Below are positions 41,571 to 49,928 of a stretch of 64,000 nt of DNA, piece by piece. Position numbers and translations under genes: made by a program. Under the pieces are notes generated by a model, which saw only the letters and a list, made by a program, of their open reading frames with translations, did not search any database and was not told the origin of the DNA. The stretch lies in assembly GCA_018066125.1 (NCBI GenBank), contig JAGHSA010000024.1, forward strand, positions 1 to 64,000, given 5' to 3'. Within the stretch, counting starts at the first letter, position 1, and every line of letters starts with the position of its first letter. This DNA is from Candidatus Cryptobacteroides onthequi (GTDB lineage: Bacteria; Bacteroidota; Bacteroidia; Bacteroidales; UBA932).

Positions 41571-42851
41571 CTACTTGACGTCTGTAAGAGAGACGAGGTA
41601 CTCACGGAGATCAGACCACTTATAGTAAGGGAACATATCGGTCTCGGCAGGAAGTCTCACTTCCTTCTCACAGAAGAGGACCTTTACTATGACATCATTG
41701 TCGGCGTTGTGGAAGAACACAAACTGTATGTTGGTTGCCATAGGCACCACATCCGATGCCGAATAGAAGTCACTGACGACATGAGGATCGACTTCTGTAC
41801 CCACAGCGAACGGAACTCTCAGGAAAGCCGCGAAAGGACCCACATTGCCGTCGTGGCAGAAGCGCATGGTGGCATAAGGCACACCGGCAGCCACGGCTTC
41901 ATCCGCATGCCTCACAAGATGCTGAACCATAGGGACACCCATAGGAGCCTTTGCAAGGCGGGTTTCCGGTGACGCTCCGTACTTGTAATAGATCTCGTAA
42001 TTGGTGATGCGGGACATGTTGTAAAGCTCCTCCGGAGTGAAGATGTCATAGAGACCGTACTCCTCGACAGGAAGGTCTATGCTCTGTGCGCCACTGGCAA
42101 GCTGATAGAGCTGGAACATGAATTCCTTGGTGTCGAGGCCGGAGTCCTTCACGTACTTCGCCGGCTTCTTGAAGAGAATCTTCTCAAGTCTCTCAGGCTG
42201 AAGGCTCTCGTCTCTGATCTGTGCTGCCCTCATCCCTGGAGCGGAACTGCTGCCGAACTGTTTCATGTCAGGGGTATTGCCGCCCCATTCGAAACCGTCA
42301 TGATCACCGGACTCGCGGATGATGTTGAGCTTCGGGTTGAGCTCCTTCATGCGCTCGCTCCACGCGCACATGGTAAGGACGACTCGAGCCACTTCCGTCG
42401 ATCTCGCATCCACCTCAGTCTCGCCCATGAAGATCTGAGGGAAATTTGCAAACATACGCTCCGCAATGCCATGAAGCTGCTTCACGCCGACCTGTGTAAG
42501 AGCACCGACTCTTCCACGAGCCTCATCATTGATGACACGTACACGCCTGAGCACATCCTCGCCCTTTTCTGTAAGTGCACCGGCATCATGAGCGGCTTCC
42601 AGCGCCTGAAGCGGCTCCTTGTACTGAGATTCACGGGTTAGATACCTGGAACCATGACGGCCGATATAGTACATATAGAATGGGGAGTATCCCTTGGGTG
42701 CCGGAGTCAGAGGGACTATCTCAGACACAGGGTAGCATCTGAGCTGATTTGCCGACTGGCATGGATCTTCCTGAACATCCTTGAGAGATACCTGTGCATT
42801 TGCGCTGAAAGCAGAAACCAGCGCCAGGAGGGTCAGAATTGGCTTTTTCAT
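41571..42851 (-). CDS. Exported histidine-type acid phosphatase (MINPP/phytase-like)
   Basis: The 426-residue precursor has a signal peptide (MKKPILTLLALVSAFSANAQ). The histidine phosphatase signature is RHGSR at 65-69 in YYIGRHGSRYL. The C-terminal proton donor region is MRFCHDGNVGPF near 330. Substrate is not defined; inositol phosphates or phosphorylated sugars are plausible in a gut setting. It is the last gene of the six-gene minus-strand operon of hydrolases starting at 49000. Confidence 0.82.
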   Translation of the reverse strand: MKKPILTLLALVSAFSANAQVSLKDVQEDPCQSANQLRCYPVSEIVPLTPAPKGYSPFYMYYIGRHGSRYLTRESQYKEPLQALEAAHDAGALTEKGEDVLRRVRVINDEARGRVGALTQVGVKQLHGIAERMFANFPQIFMGETEVDARSTEVARVVLTMCAWSERMKELNPKLNIIRESGDHDGFEWGGNTPDMKQFGSSSAPGMRAAQIRDESLQPERLEKILFKKPAKYVKDSGLDTKEFMFQLYQLASGAQSIDLPVEEYGLYDIFTPEELYNMSRITNYEIYYKYGASPETRLAKAPMGVPMVQHLVRHADEAVAAGVPYATMRFCHDGNVGPFAAFLRVPFAVGTEVDPHVVSDFYSASDVVPMATNIQFVFFHNADNDVIVKVLFCEKEVRLPAETDMFPYYKWSDLREYLVSLTDVK

Positions 42852-42885
42852 GATTATGTATTTATATTTTTATACGAAAATATAA

Positions 42886-43752
42886 TTATTTGTCAAAATT
42901 CCTTGAAGCAAACGGCAGTGACATGCGGAGTGCGAGGTGCCAGTATTCCCAGTTGTGGACACCGTCTCTGATGCGGAGTTCATCCTTGATGCCGGCATTT
43001 CTCATCTTCTTGTGAAGTTCGACGGAAAGGTCGAAGAGGAAGTCATCATCACCGCAGTCGAAGAACCACTTCACTGTGCGGAGAGCAGCCTTGGTGTCAT
43101 CATCGGCATTGTCGATGAAAGCAAGTGCCGAATGCTCGTGCACAGCCTGGCATACATAGTAGAGCTTATCCTTCTCGGTATTGTTGCCGCCGACCTGGCC
43201 GGACTCATTGTCGAGCCATGCACTCATGGCGTAGCAGCTTGAGAACATGTCCGGATGCCTCTGGCAGTAAACTGTACTTCCGCCGCCGCCCATAGAGAGT
43301 CCCATAACCGCACGGTGTCCTTTGTCTCCGACACAGCGGTATCTGCTCTCCACTTCCGGCAGGAACTCCTGGAAGAAGAAATCCTCGTAGCTCCAGCCCG
43401 GCATGTTGAAATAGCCGTTCCAGGTGTTGTGTGTGTCAGGACCTCCTGCGTTCGGCATCACAATGACCATATCGCAGGCTTCGCCGCTGCGCATGAGTTC
43501 GTCAGCGACGAGCTGCATGTTGCCCTTGTCCTTCCACGCGGTGTATGTGTCGCTGAGTCCGTGGAGAAGATATACGACAGGATACTTCTTCTCTGTGTTC
43601 TTATCGAACCCAGATGGGAGATAGACATTGAATTTTACAGTCGAATTGAGAATCTGGCTGCTGAGACTGTCTGTGACGATCTTGCCTGCCTTTGCCTGAT
43701 GTGAAGGCAGCAGGAAAGCCACGGCTGCAAGTGTAAGGAGAAACTTTTTCAT
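42886..43752 (-). CDS. Secreted alpha/beta-hydrolase esterase (esterase D / feruloyl-esterase-like)
   Basis: The 288-residue precursor has a signal peptide ending at about residue 23. The nucleophile is Ser153 in MGLSMGGGGS, the oxyanion region YLLHGLSDTYTAW starts at 61, and DGVHNWEYW near the C-terminus supplies the His. The family includes acetyl-xylan and feruloyl esterases. It lies between the SGNH hydrolase and phosphatase genes in the same operon, so it may deacylate the same glycan. Confidence 0.83.
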   Translation of the reverse strand: MKKFLLTLAAVAFLLPSHQAKAGKIVTDSLSSQILNSTVKFNVYLPSGFDKNTEKKYPVVYLLHGLSDTYTAWKDKGNMQLVADELMRSGEACDMVIVMPNAGGPDTHNTWNGYFNMPGWSYEDFFFQEFLPEVESRYRCVGDKGHRAVMGLSMGGGGSTVYCQRHPDMFSSCYAMSAWLDNESGQVGGNNTEKDKLYYVCQAVHEHSALAFIDNADDDTKAALRTVKWFFDCGDDDFLFDLSVELHKKMRNAGIKDELRIRDGVHNWEYWHLALRMSLPFASRNFDK

Positions 43753-43764
43753 ATTGTTTGACTT

Positions 43765-44856
43765 TTAACGTATTCCGTATTTCCTGAGAATCTTCAGAAG
43801 AGGTTTTTCAATAGACTTCTCCCAGAGGGAGTAGCCATAATTGTCTGGATGGGTACCATCCACGGTCGCATTGTGATCCGGCGATGACGCATCCGGACTG
43901 ATATAATAGACATCGTCATACTTCTTGACGGCGATAGCCATCAGGCTGTCCGCCATACGCATCTTCCTGGCCTCGTATTCCTCATTGGCATTCGAGAAGT
44001 TTCTCGACTCACGGCGTATCGTACGCTGGAATATGAGCGGCTTGCCCGGCTGTGCAGCCTGAAGCTTCTCGATGAATGGGAAAAGGCGCTCCTCCATTGT
44101 GGAAGGCGAGGGGTTTGAGAAAGCGTCGAAGACAAAAGCATCCACATCCTCAGCTGCGCAGAGAACGTCGCAGAAGTAGTCCTGGAGCTTGCAGTTGCCG
44201 CTGCATCCAAGAGAAAGGAGCTGAATGCCGGTGGCGCGGCTGAACAGGGCAGGATAGGTCATTCCGGAGCGGGAAGTGCTGGACCCATGGGTATAGGATG
44301 AGCCGAAGATGGCGATGCGATGCCTGAACGGCATGAATGCCTCGATCTTGGATCCCTCCTCGACACCGATCTTCACTGAATTGACCTCACTGTAGAGAGG
44401 CAGGTACAGCAGGCACTCATGCTCTACCGGATCCATGTCCTTGATGAGGATATAGTTCTGCTCAAGGTCGTTATCGGGAGCCACTCCCGACTCCGCGTAC
44501 ACCCAGCGGCCGTCCTTCCTGATATAGAGGTCATATCCCCTGCCGCTGAACGCATTGCCGTTCTGAGGCCATCCCGGAGTGCCGTACACGGTCTTCACCG
44601 TGATGATACGGGAATCGGTGCGGAAGGTACAGGCTATTCCTGAGGACTCCCTCACCTGAAGGTTCTCCACATCCGTGAATCCCTTGAAGCGGACTGTGTC
44701 CACGCGATGGTAGGGATTCGGTGTATCATAGAATATCTTTCCCGAAAGATTGAGGTCCGAAGCCTCGATGAACTTCAGTTTCACATCTTTGGGATTCTGA
44801 GCCGAGGCCATGACTGCCGCGGCGGCGAAAATCAATGTAAGGATCTTTCTTTTCAT
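43765..44856 (-). CDS. SGNH/GDSL hydrolase with N-terminal beta domain
   Basis: The 363-residue precursor has a signal peptide (MKRKILTLIFAAAAVMASAQ). Residues 25-175 are a beta-sandwich. The SGNH domain follows: block I FGSSYTHG at 184-191 supplies the nucleophile Ser, LGCSGNCKL the block-II Gly, and DGTHPDNYGYSLW near 340 the Asp-x-x-His pair. Members deacetylate polysaccharides or act as lipases. It has gaps of 9 and 12 bp to its operon neighbours. Confidence 0.83.
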   Translation of the reverse strand: MKRKILTLIFAAAAVMASAQNPKDVKLKFIEASDLNLSGKIFYDTPNPYHRVDTVRFKGFTDVENLQVRESSGIACTFRTDSRIITVKTVYGTPGWPQNGNAFSGRGYDLYIRKDGRWVYAESGVAPDNDLEQNYILIKDMDPVEHECLLYLPLYSEVNSVKIGVEEGSKIEAFMPFRHRIAIFGSSYTHGSSTSRSGMTYPALFSRATGIQLLSLGCSGNCKLQDYFCDVLCAAEDVDAFVFDAFSNPSPSTMEERLFPFIEKLQAAQPGKPLIFQRTIRRESRNFSNANEEYEARKMRMADSLMAIAVKKYDDVYYISPDASSPDHNATVDGTHPDNYGYSLWEKSIEKPLLKILRKYGIR

Positions 44857-44865
44857 ATCTGACTG

Positions 44866-46224
44866 CTATATTTTTCTGGTTCTTATCTTTGCCTGCGGCA
44901 TAAGTTGTCTCATGCGTTCCCGGAGTTCAGGGGTTACCGCATCATGCGAGACCACCATGACCTCATCGACGGACAGTGCCGGGATGTTGAGGAGCGCGGT
45001 GTCCAATTGGGACGCAATGTCCCCGGTGTCGGATCCCGCCTTTCCATAATTCTCCACGACACAATGGCGGCGGTGCGCATATTCCCTGCACCACTCTCCG
45101 TCTCCGGTGTCCCCGACCATCAGGATACGGCGTCCTGCTTTCGACTTCAAGCCGCGGCCATCGCCGACGGATGCCACAAGGACCTTGCAGTCCCACTCAT
45201 CTCCGGCATAATAGGTCACAAGATGCCTGTCCCCCATCTGCACGGCATTGGCATTGCCTGAATCATAAGGCCTCAGCATATTTCCCCATGCCACAATCTC
45301 CGGTTCGCCCCATGCGCGCGGATCGATGAATGCAGCTTCGGCATCGGCGACGCGACGCTTGAGGCAGCCCTTTCCGCGCTCGAAGTAGTAGTTGGAGATG
45401 AGACCGGTCGCGGCATCGTAGATGAGCGACGGGGTGGAGATAAGGACATCGTCAATATTGGTGCGGGTCTTCGACCATGTCTTGCCCCAATCGGTGGAGG
45501 TCAGCTGGAACTGGCTGCCGCCGCCCTCCGCGCGTCCGATGGCAAGGAGCCGCCCGTCCCCGAAAACGACGACTGAAGGCTCTGTGGGCCATTCTCCGAG
45601 AGGAAGATTATCCTCAATGACAGTCTGCTCCCAAGTGGCACCGTTATCTCTGCTGAGAAGCGATCCCCAGCTCTTATTGTCCCTCTGGGACGAATAGTCG
45701 TCGGAAAACCACATGCACATCAACCCCTCCGGAGTCGCAAACACATCCGTAATCTGCATCGCATTCGGCTCCAGGACAGGAGCCGAAATGAGTTCGAAGT
45801 CCACGCCGTCACGGGTACGGTACAGCGCCATGCGGGGCTCGATGCCGAGTCGGCGGACCCAGAACAGTGCGGCGCCGTCGAGGTCGACTCCCTTGCCGAT
45901 GGATGATGTGCCGCAATCCTCGTCATGGAATATCATCCGGCGCTCAGACCACGACACACCGCCGTCGTCAGAGTAGCGTGCAAACGTCGCTCTTCCCTTT
46001 TCCGCGGGCGCATGCGCCTGGCCGATGGTATAGACACACACCAGCCTCTCCCCCACCGGCTGGATCATAGGCCAGCAGTTGTAGCCGGGGGCGTCCTCTA
46101 CGGCATAAGTCGGATTCCAGGATCCGGCCTGTCCGGATGAGCAGGAGACTGTGGAAACGGCTGCCGTCAGAACGACGGCAACCGCAATGGTCATCTTGAT
46201 ATCTTTCAAAAGGGGCATGGTCAC
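44866..46224 (-). CDS. BNR-repeat sialidase-like lipoprotein with a vestigial SGNH-like tail
   Basis: The 452-residue precursor has a lipobox TVSC at about residue 28. I keep the longer start because the N-region lysines precede the hydrophobic core. The beta-propeller shows Asp-box-type repeats (YSDDGGVSWSERR; LSRDNGATWEQT; TSTDWGKTWSKTR), as in exo-alpha-sialidases. The last ~85 residues (ILMVGDTGDGEW, VENYGKAGSDTGDI, VDEVMVVSHDAVTP) look like the first half of an SGNH hydrolase with the Ser replaced by Thr and the His block missing. The substrate is unknown. Confidence 0.75.
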   Translation of the reverse strand: MTMPLLKDIKMTIAVAVVLTAAVSTVSCSSGQAGSWNPTYAVEDAPGYNCWPMIQPVGERLVCVYTIGQAHAPAEKGRATFARYSDDGGVSWSERRMIFHDEDCGTSSIGKGVDLDGAALFWVRRLGIEPRMALYRTRDGVDFELISAPVLEPNAMQITDVFATPEGLMCMWFSDDYSSQRDNKSWGSLLSRDNGATWEQTVIEDNLPLGEWPTEPSVVVFGDGRLLAIGRAEGGGSQFQLTSTDWGKTWSKTRTNIDDVLISTPSLIYDAATGLISNYYFERGKGCLKRRVADAEAAFIDPRAWGEPEIVAWGNMLRPYDSGNANAVQMGDRHLVTYYAGDEWDCKVLVASVGDGRGLKSKAGRRILMVGDTGDGEWCREYAHRRHCVVENYGKAGSDTGDIASQLDTALLNIPALSVDEVMVVSHDAVTPELRERMRQLMPQAKIRTRKI

Positions 46225-46236
46225 ATCAGCTTGCCA

Positions 46237-47619
46237 TTACATGCCGACCTCGAGGAAAAGTACCGAATCAGGGTCAAGCATGGCCTGCATGACTCCGTCC
46301 TTTATCTCAAGCGTCACTTCTGTGAAGTCATGGGCATCGTCGATGAGATGACCGACAACCTCGCCGTCAGGAGCTCCCTCCACCCTGATGCTGAACACCT
46401 TGGTGGCGGTATCGTCATTGTCGGGGCTGAAACGGGTGATCATGACCTTGACATCGCCCTGAGCATCCCTGGCTGCTGTCACATAAAAGCTGTCGTCATC
46501 AGACTCCGCCTTGACGGCAGTGCCGGCCTCACGCATCTTCTTCCATGCATAGAACGGGTAGTATCCCTTGACAGGCTTGAGAGTATAGAGGTCGAAAGCG
46601 CCGTTGAAGATGGTGCCGATACGGAAATCGTAGTACATGAGCATATCGACAGGAGCCTCCTGGCATGCCTGCATCGTGGCTGCAGTAAAGGCAGCGCCTT
46701 TCATGCCGTTGATCTGACGGATCGAATTGACATACTCATCCTGCCATCCCTTGACATAGTTCCATTCGTTGAGGATGGACTCCACGTTACCGTAGCCGTA
46801 CTTGATCAGCATATCCTTTATGCGGAATGCCTTCTTGGCTATGCTGGTGGCCTTGGTGGAATAGATATGCCATGAGAAGAAATCCAGATCCACACCGTGA
46901 GCCTGCATATATGCCAGGAATTCGTCAGCCCACTGTTCATTGCCCGCGAGTGCGGGGCCGCCTATCTTGAGCTCAGGGAAGCACTTGTCGAGATGCTTTG
47001 CAGCTGTCTCATAGAATTCGAAGAAAAGCTCCTTCGGGCCTCCCCAGCATCTTGGGTTTGTCTCCCAGACCTGAAGGTCGAGGTCAGGTTCGTTCCATAT
47101 CTCCCAGTATTCGATGCCCATCTCGAAGCCGTCAGCCCAGCCGTAGTTGTAGTGGCGGATGATGTGCTCGCATATCTCGGCCCATTTCTGGAAGTCGGCT
47201 GGCGGCATGACGCCATATTTCTTAGGCAGGTGCTCTATCGCCTGTCCAAGTCTGTAGAAAGGCTTGGTACCGGCAGCGAGCAGCATCTGCATGTACATGT
47301 CGGTGTGAGTGAAATCATATGACGCAGGGTCGTTGACATCTGCGTTGAAGTCAGGGAACACCTGGTTGATGTCCACGGTGTGGGGACCGCCATAGACGGT
47401 GCTGAACGATGCATCATGGGTCCTGGCGAAAGGGATGTCCAGTGCCTTGTATTCATCAAAATTGCCTCTGGTCTGGTCTGAGCGCGCGACTGATGGGCCG
47501 TTATTGACGGCATTCATGCGTTTGATGGTACCGGTGACCTCTGACGGCTTGACTCTGATCTCTGCGTTGGCTATCATGCATGCGGCAAGCGCTGCAATCA
47601 CAAGTGTAATCTTCTTCAT
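46237..47619 (-). CDS. Glycoside hydrolase family 39-like enzyme (copy A)
   Basis: The 460-residue precursor has a signal peptide (MKKITLVIAALAACMIANA). It is a GH-A barrel: the acid/base Glu is at 177 in YWEIWNEPDLD and the nucleophile Glu at 285 in SILNEWNYVKGW, followed by a short beta domain. Family members are beta-xylosidases and alpha-L-iduronidases. Copy B lies immediately upstream with 1 bp between the two genes. Confidence 0.82.
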   Translation of the reverse strand: MKKITLVIAALAACMIANAEIRVKPSEVTGTIKRMNAVNNGPSVARSDQTRGNFDEYKALDIPFARTHDASFSTVYGGPHTVDINQVFPDFNADVNDPASYDFTHTDMYMQMLLAAGTKPFYRLGQAIEHLPKKYGVMPPADFQKWAEICEHIIRHYNYGWADGFEMGIEYWEIWNEPDLDLQVWETNPRCWGGPKELFFEFYETAAKHLDKCFPELKIGGPALAGNEQWADEFLAYMQAHGVDLDFFSWHIYSTKATSIAKKAFRIKDMLIKYGYGNVESILNEWNYVKGWQDEYVNSIRQINGMKGAAFTAATMQACQEAPVDMLMYYDFRIGTIFNGAFDLYTLKPVKGYYPFYAWKKMREAGTAVKAESDDDSFYVTAARDAQGDVKVMITRFSPDNDDTATKVFSIRVEGAPDGEVVGHLIDDAHDFTEVTLEIKDGVMQAMLDPDSVLFLEVGM

Positions 47620-47620
47620 G

Positions 47621-49000
47621 CTACTTGAGGTCTATGAGGATAAATGAATTCGGTTCGAGAGCGATGGTGACGGATCTGTCCTTGATCTCGAGAGGAATCT
47701 CGGAATATGTACGGAATGGATCCGTCAGGTGTCCGTATGCCTGTATGAAGTCGCTGTCAAATGTGACGGTGTATTTCTTCGGAGCGGTCACATTGTCTGA
47801 GGAGTTGTATCTGGAGACCATTATGCGGAGCCTGCCTGAAGCATCCTTTGCTGCGGTGACGCAGACATCTTTCTCCGGGCACTCGGATTTCACCTGGGTG
47901 CCGTATCTGACAAGCCTTGACCAGGCATAGAAAGGATAGTAGGCAGGGGTCGGCTTCCATGTACGCAGATCCCAGACGCCGTTGAAAAGGCTTTCCGGTG
48001 CCATGTCGTAGTACATGAGCATATCGACCGGAGCATCCTGGCAGCGCTGGATGACAGCAGCATTGAATGCGGCGCCCTTCTCCGTCGGGAAAACATTGAG
48101 GGTGTAGTCGAACTCATCGCCCCATCCCTTGACATAGTTCCACTCGTCCAGGATGGACTCAGCTTCACCGTAGCCGTACTTCACCAGAAGTCCGTGAATG
48201 CTTTCAGCCATCTCTGCCATGTACTCCGGAGAGGTGCTGTAACTGTGCCATGAGAAGAAGTCGATCGGAACCTGGTGGGCACTCATGTATGCGAGGAACT
48301 CCTCTGCCCAGTCCACTCTCCAGGCCAGGGCCGGGCCTCCTATCTTGAGCTCAGGGAAGCGCGCCTTAAGGTACTTGGCCACCACTTCGTAAAACTCGAA
48401 GAACTGCTCCTTGGTGCCGCCCCAGCATTTAGGATCGGTATTCCAGGTATCCAGATCGAGGTCGGCTTCGTTCCAGATCTCCCAGTACTCTATGCCCATC
48501 TCGTGGCCGTCAGCCCAGCCATAATTGTAGTGCATGATGATGTGCTCGCATATCTGAGCCCATTTCTTGAAGTTCTTCGGAGGATATATGCCGTACTTGA
48601 TGGGATCGTGCTCGATCTTCTGTCCCATACGGAAGAATGGCTTCGTCCCGCACGAGAGCATAGCCTCGAAGATCCAGTCGGTGTTCACGAAATCGTATGA
48701 GGACGGCTTCTTGGCATTGCTGTCGAAGTCCGGGAATATCTTGTCGATATCCAAGGCATTGCCTGAGCCATAATGGCTATAGAAAGAGCCGTCGTGGGTC
48801 CTTGCATAAGGTATTTCCGCCATCTTGTACCAGATGGAATTGCCATGGGTCTGGTCATCCCCTGCGATCACGGGACCGTTGTTGCCGGCATGCATCAGTT
48901 TGATCGGGCCGACTTCCGTACCGGTATGGACCGTGATCTGAGCGGCAGCCGTCAGTCCAAAAGCCATTGCAGCAGCTGCTGAAATCAGTTTCCTTATCAT
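47621..49000 (-). CDS. Glycoside hydrolase family 39-like enzyme (copy B)
   Basis: The 459-residue precursor has a signal peptide (MIRKLISAAAAMAFGLTAAA). It is a clear tandem duplicate of copy A. The acid/base Glu is at 178 in EIWNEADLD, with NEA where copy A has NEP. The nucleophile Glu is at 286 in SILDEWNYVKGW. Both catalytic residues are kept, so both copies are probably active and may differ in substrate. It is the first gene of the six-gene operon. Confidence 0.82.
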   Translation of the reverse strand: MIRKLISAAAAMAFGLTAAAQITVHTGTEVGPIKLMHAGNNGPVIAGDDQTHGNSIWYKMAEIPYARTHDGSFYSHYGSGNALDIDKIFPDFDSNAKKPSSYDFVNTDWIFEAMLSCGTKPFFRMGQKIEHDPIKYGIYPPKNFKKWAQICEHIIMHYNYGWADGHEMGIEYWEIWNEADLDLDTWNTDPKCWGGTKEQFFEFYEVVAKYLKARFPELKIGGPALAWRVDWAEEFLAYMSAHQVPIDFFSWHSYSTSPEYMAEMAESIHGLLVKYGYGEAESILDEWNYVKGWGDEFDYTLNVFPTEKGAAFNAAVIQRCQDAPVDMLMYYDMAPESLFNGVWDLRTWKPTPAYYPFYAWSRLVRYGTQVKSECPEKDVCVTAAKDASGRLRIMVSRYNSSDNVTAPKKYTVTFDSDFIQAYGHLTDPFRTYSEIPLEIKDRSVTIALEPNSFILIDLK

Positions 49001-49118
49001 GTGGTTTCTGTTGTTTTATCTTCAAATATAGTAAAAAATAACGAACCATGGGATGGCTGTCCCGGTTGTTATATATTCTGATATAAATGTGTAAATTCGC
49101 AATAATAATAAAACTGAC

Positions 49119-49559
49119 ATGGACAACAATTCAAGCTACACAAAGAAGGAAGGACAGGGCAGCCTGTTCAAGAACGACAAGAAGACCGCACCGAACCAGC
49201 CGGACTACACCGGCAGCATCATGGTGGGAGGCGTGGAAAAAAGGATTGCGGCGTGGACAAGGACAGCCCGCAACGGCAGCACCTATCTCTCCATCTCGCT
49301 CAGCGACTTCCAGGGAAGCCAGCAGAGCCAGGGTCAGGGAGGCGGCTACAATGCCGGAAACCGCGGAAGCTACAATGGCGGCGGCTACGGCAGCGGCAGT
49401 GGCAACAGCGGTGGATATCCCGGTAGCGGCAATGTTTATTCCGGCGGAGGTTATTCCGGCAGCGCACCTCAGGCTCCGGCTCCGGCACCGGCGCCGTCAT
49501 TCGATGACATGCCTGCCGACCTCGGCGGAGACGCCCCTTTCGAGGATCTGCCGTTCTGA
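49119..49559 (+). CDS. DUF736-like small protein with a single-strand-binding-protein-type tail
   Basis: The 146-residue protein has three parts. Residues 12-65 (GSLFKNDKK, PDYTGSIMVGGVEKRIAAW, STYLSISLSDF) look like a short DUF736-type beta domain. Residues 66-125 are Gly/Ser/Asn-rich and low-complexity. The end (DDMPADLGGDAPFEDLPF) imitates the acidic SSB tip that recruits replication and repair proteins. The related proteins I know are carried on plasmids and integrated elements. It stands alone here. Confidence 0.65.
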   Translation: MDNNSSYTKKEGQGSLFKNDKKTAPNQPDYTGSIMVGGVEKRIAAWTRTARNGSTYLSISLSDFQGSQQSQGQGGGYNAGNRGSYNGGGYGSGSGNSGGYPGSGNVYSGGGYSGSAPQAPAPAPAPSFDDMPADLGGDAPFEDLPF

Positions 49560-49668
49560 TGCGGGAAAGCGGCAAGGACGGGGCTTCGCTGGCGTTTCAT
49601 GATATCAGCGAAGATGCCCCCCAAAGCCAAACAAGATAAAAACGGGACCTTTCAGGATTTTGGCAATC

Positions 49669-49797
49669 GCTGATCCCGGAGAGGTGCCATACAATATGCT
49701 GCAATGCGGGTGCTCAGGATCAGGGCATAGCTATTGGGCCTGCTGATCCAGCCCACCTGCCCTACAGACACGTGTAGCGGTGGTGCCCAGGATCAGC
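49669..49797. repeat. Two degenerate 73-bp hairpin units
   Basis: CTGATCC at 49670 and 49743 each pair with GGATCAG 47 bp further on (49717 and 49790). Unit 2 is a long interrupted hairpin: GCTGATCC / GGATCAGC, then CCACC / GGTGG, then CTACA / TGTAG around a 6-nt loop. Unit 1 keeps the outer stem only. The unit period is 73 bp. This lies in the 369-bp gene-free stretch 49560-49928. Confidence 0.65.
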
Positions 49798-49864
49798 CGC
49801 GACCAAAACGGCCCTCCTTTCAATTCCATGAAATCACAGAAAAAAGGTACAGGAAAAAAGGGAA

Positions 49865-49898
49865 AAGCGAGCCTGGATATTTGGTCCGAGGCTCGCTT
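49865..49898 (-). terminator. Terminator of the frameshifted fimbrillin gene
   Basis: The stem AAGCGAGCCT / AGGCTCGCTT (10 bp, 14-nt loop) is followed on the minus strand by a T-rich tail. It begins 30 bp past the gene's stop. Confidence 0.75.
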
Positions 49899-49928
49899 CT
49901 AAATGTGAGTTGACTAGTCTATATCAAA

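Noticed and set aside
49087..49602. 171-codon frame overlapping the SSB-tailed protein
   Set aside because: Its Ala/Thr/Arg-rich translation is the shifted reading of the Gly-rich linker; the 49119 frame has structured ends and a meaningful C-terminus.
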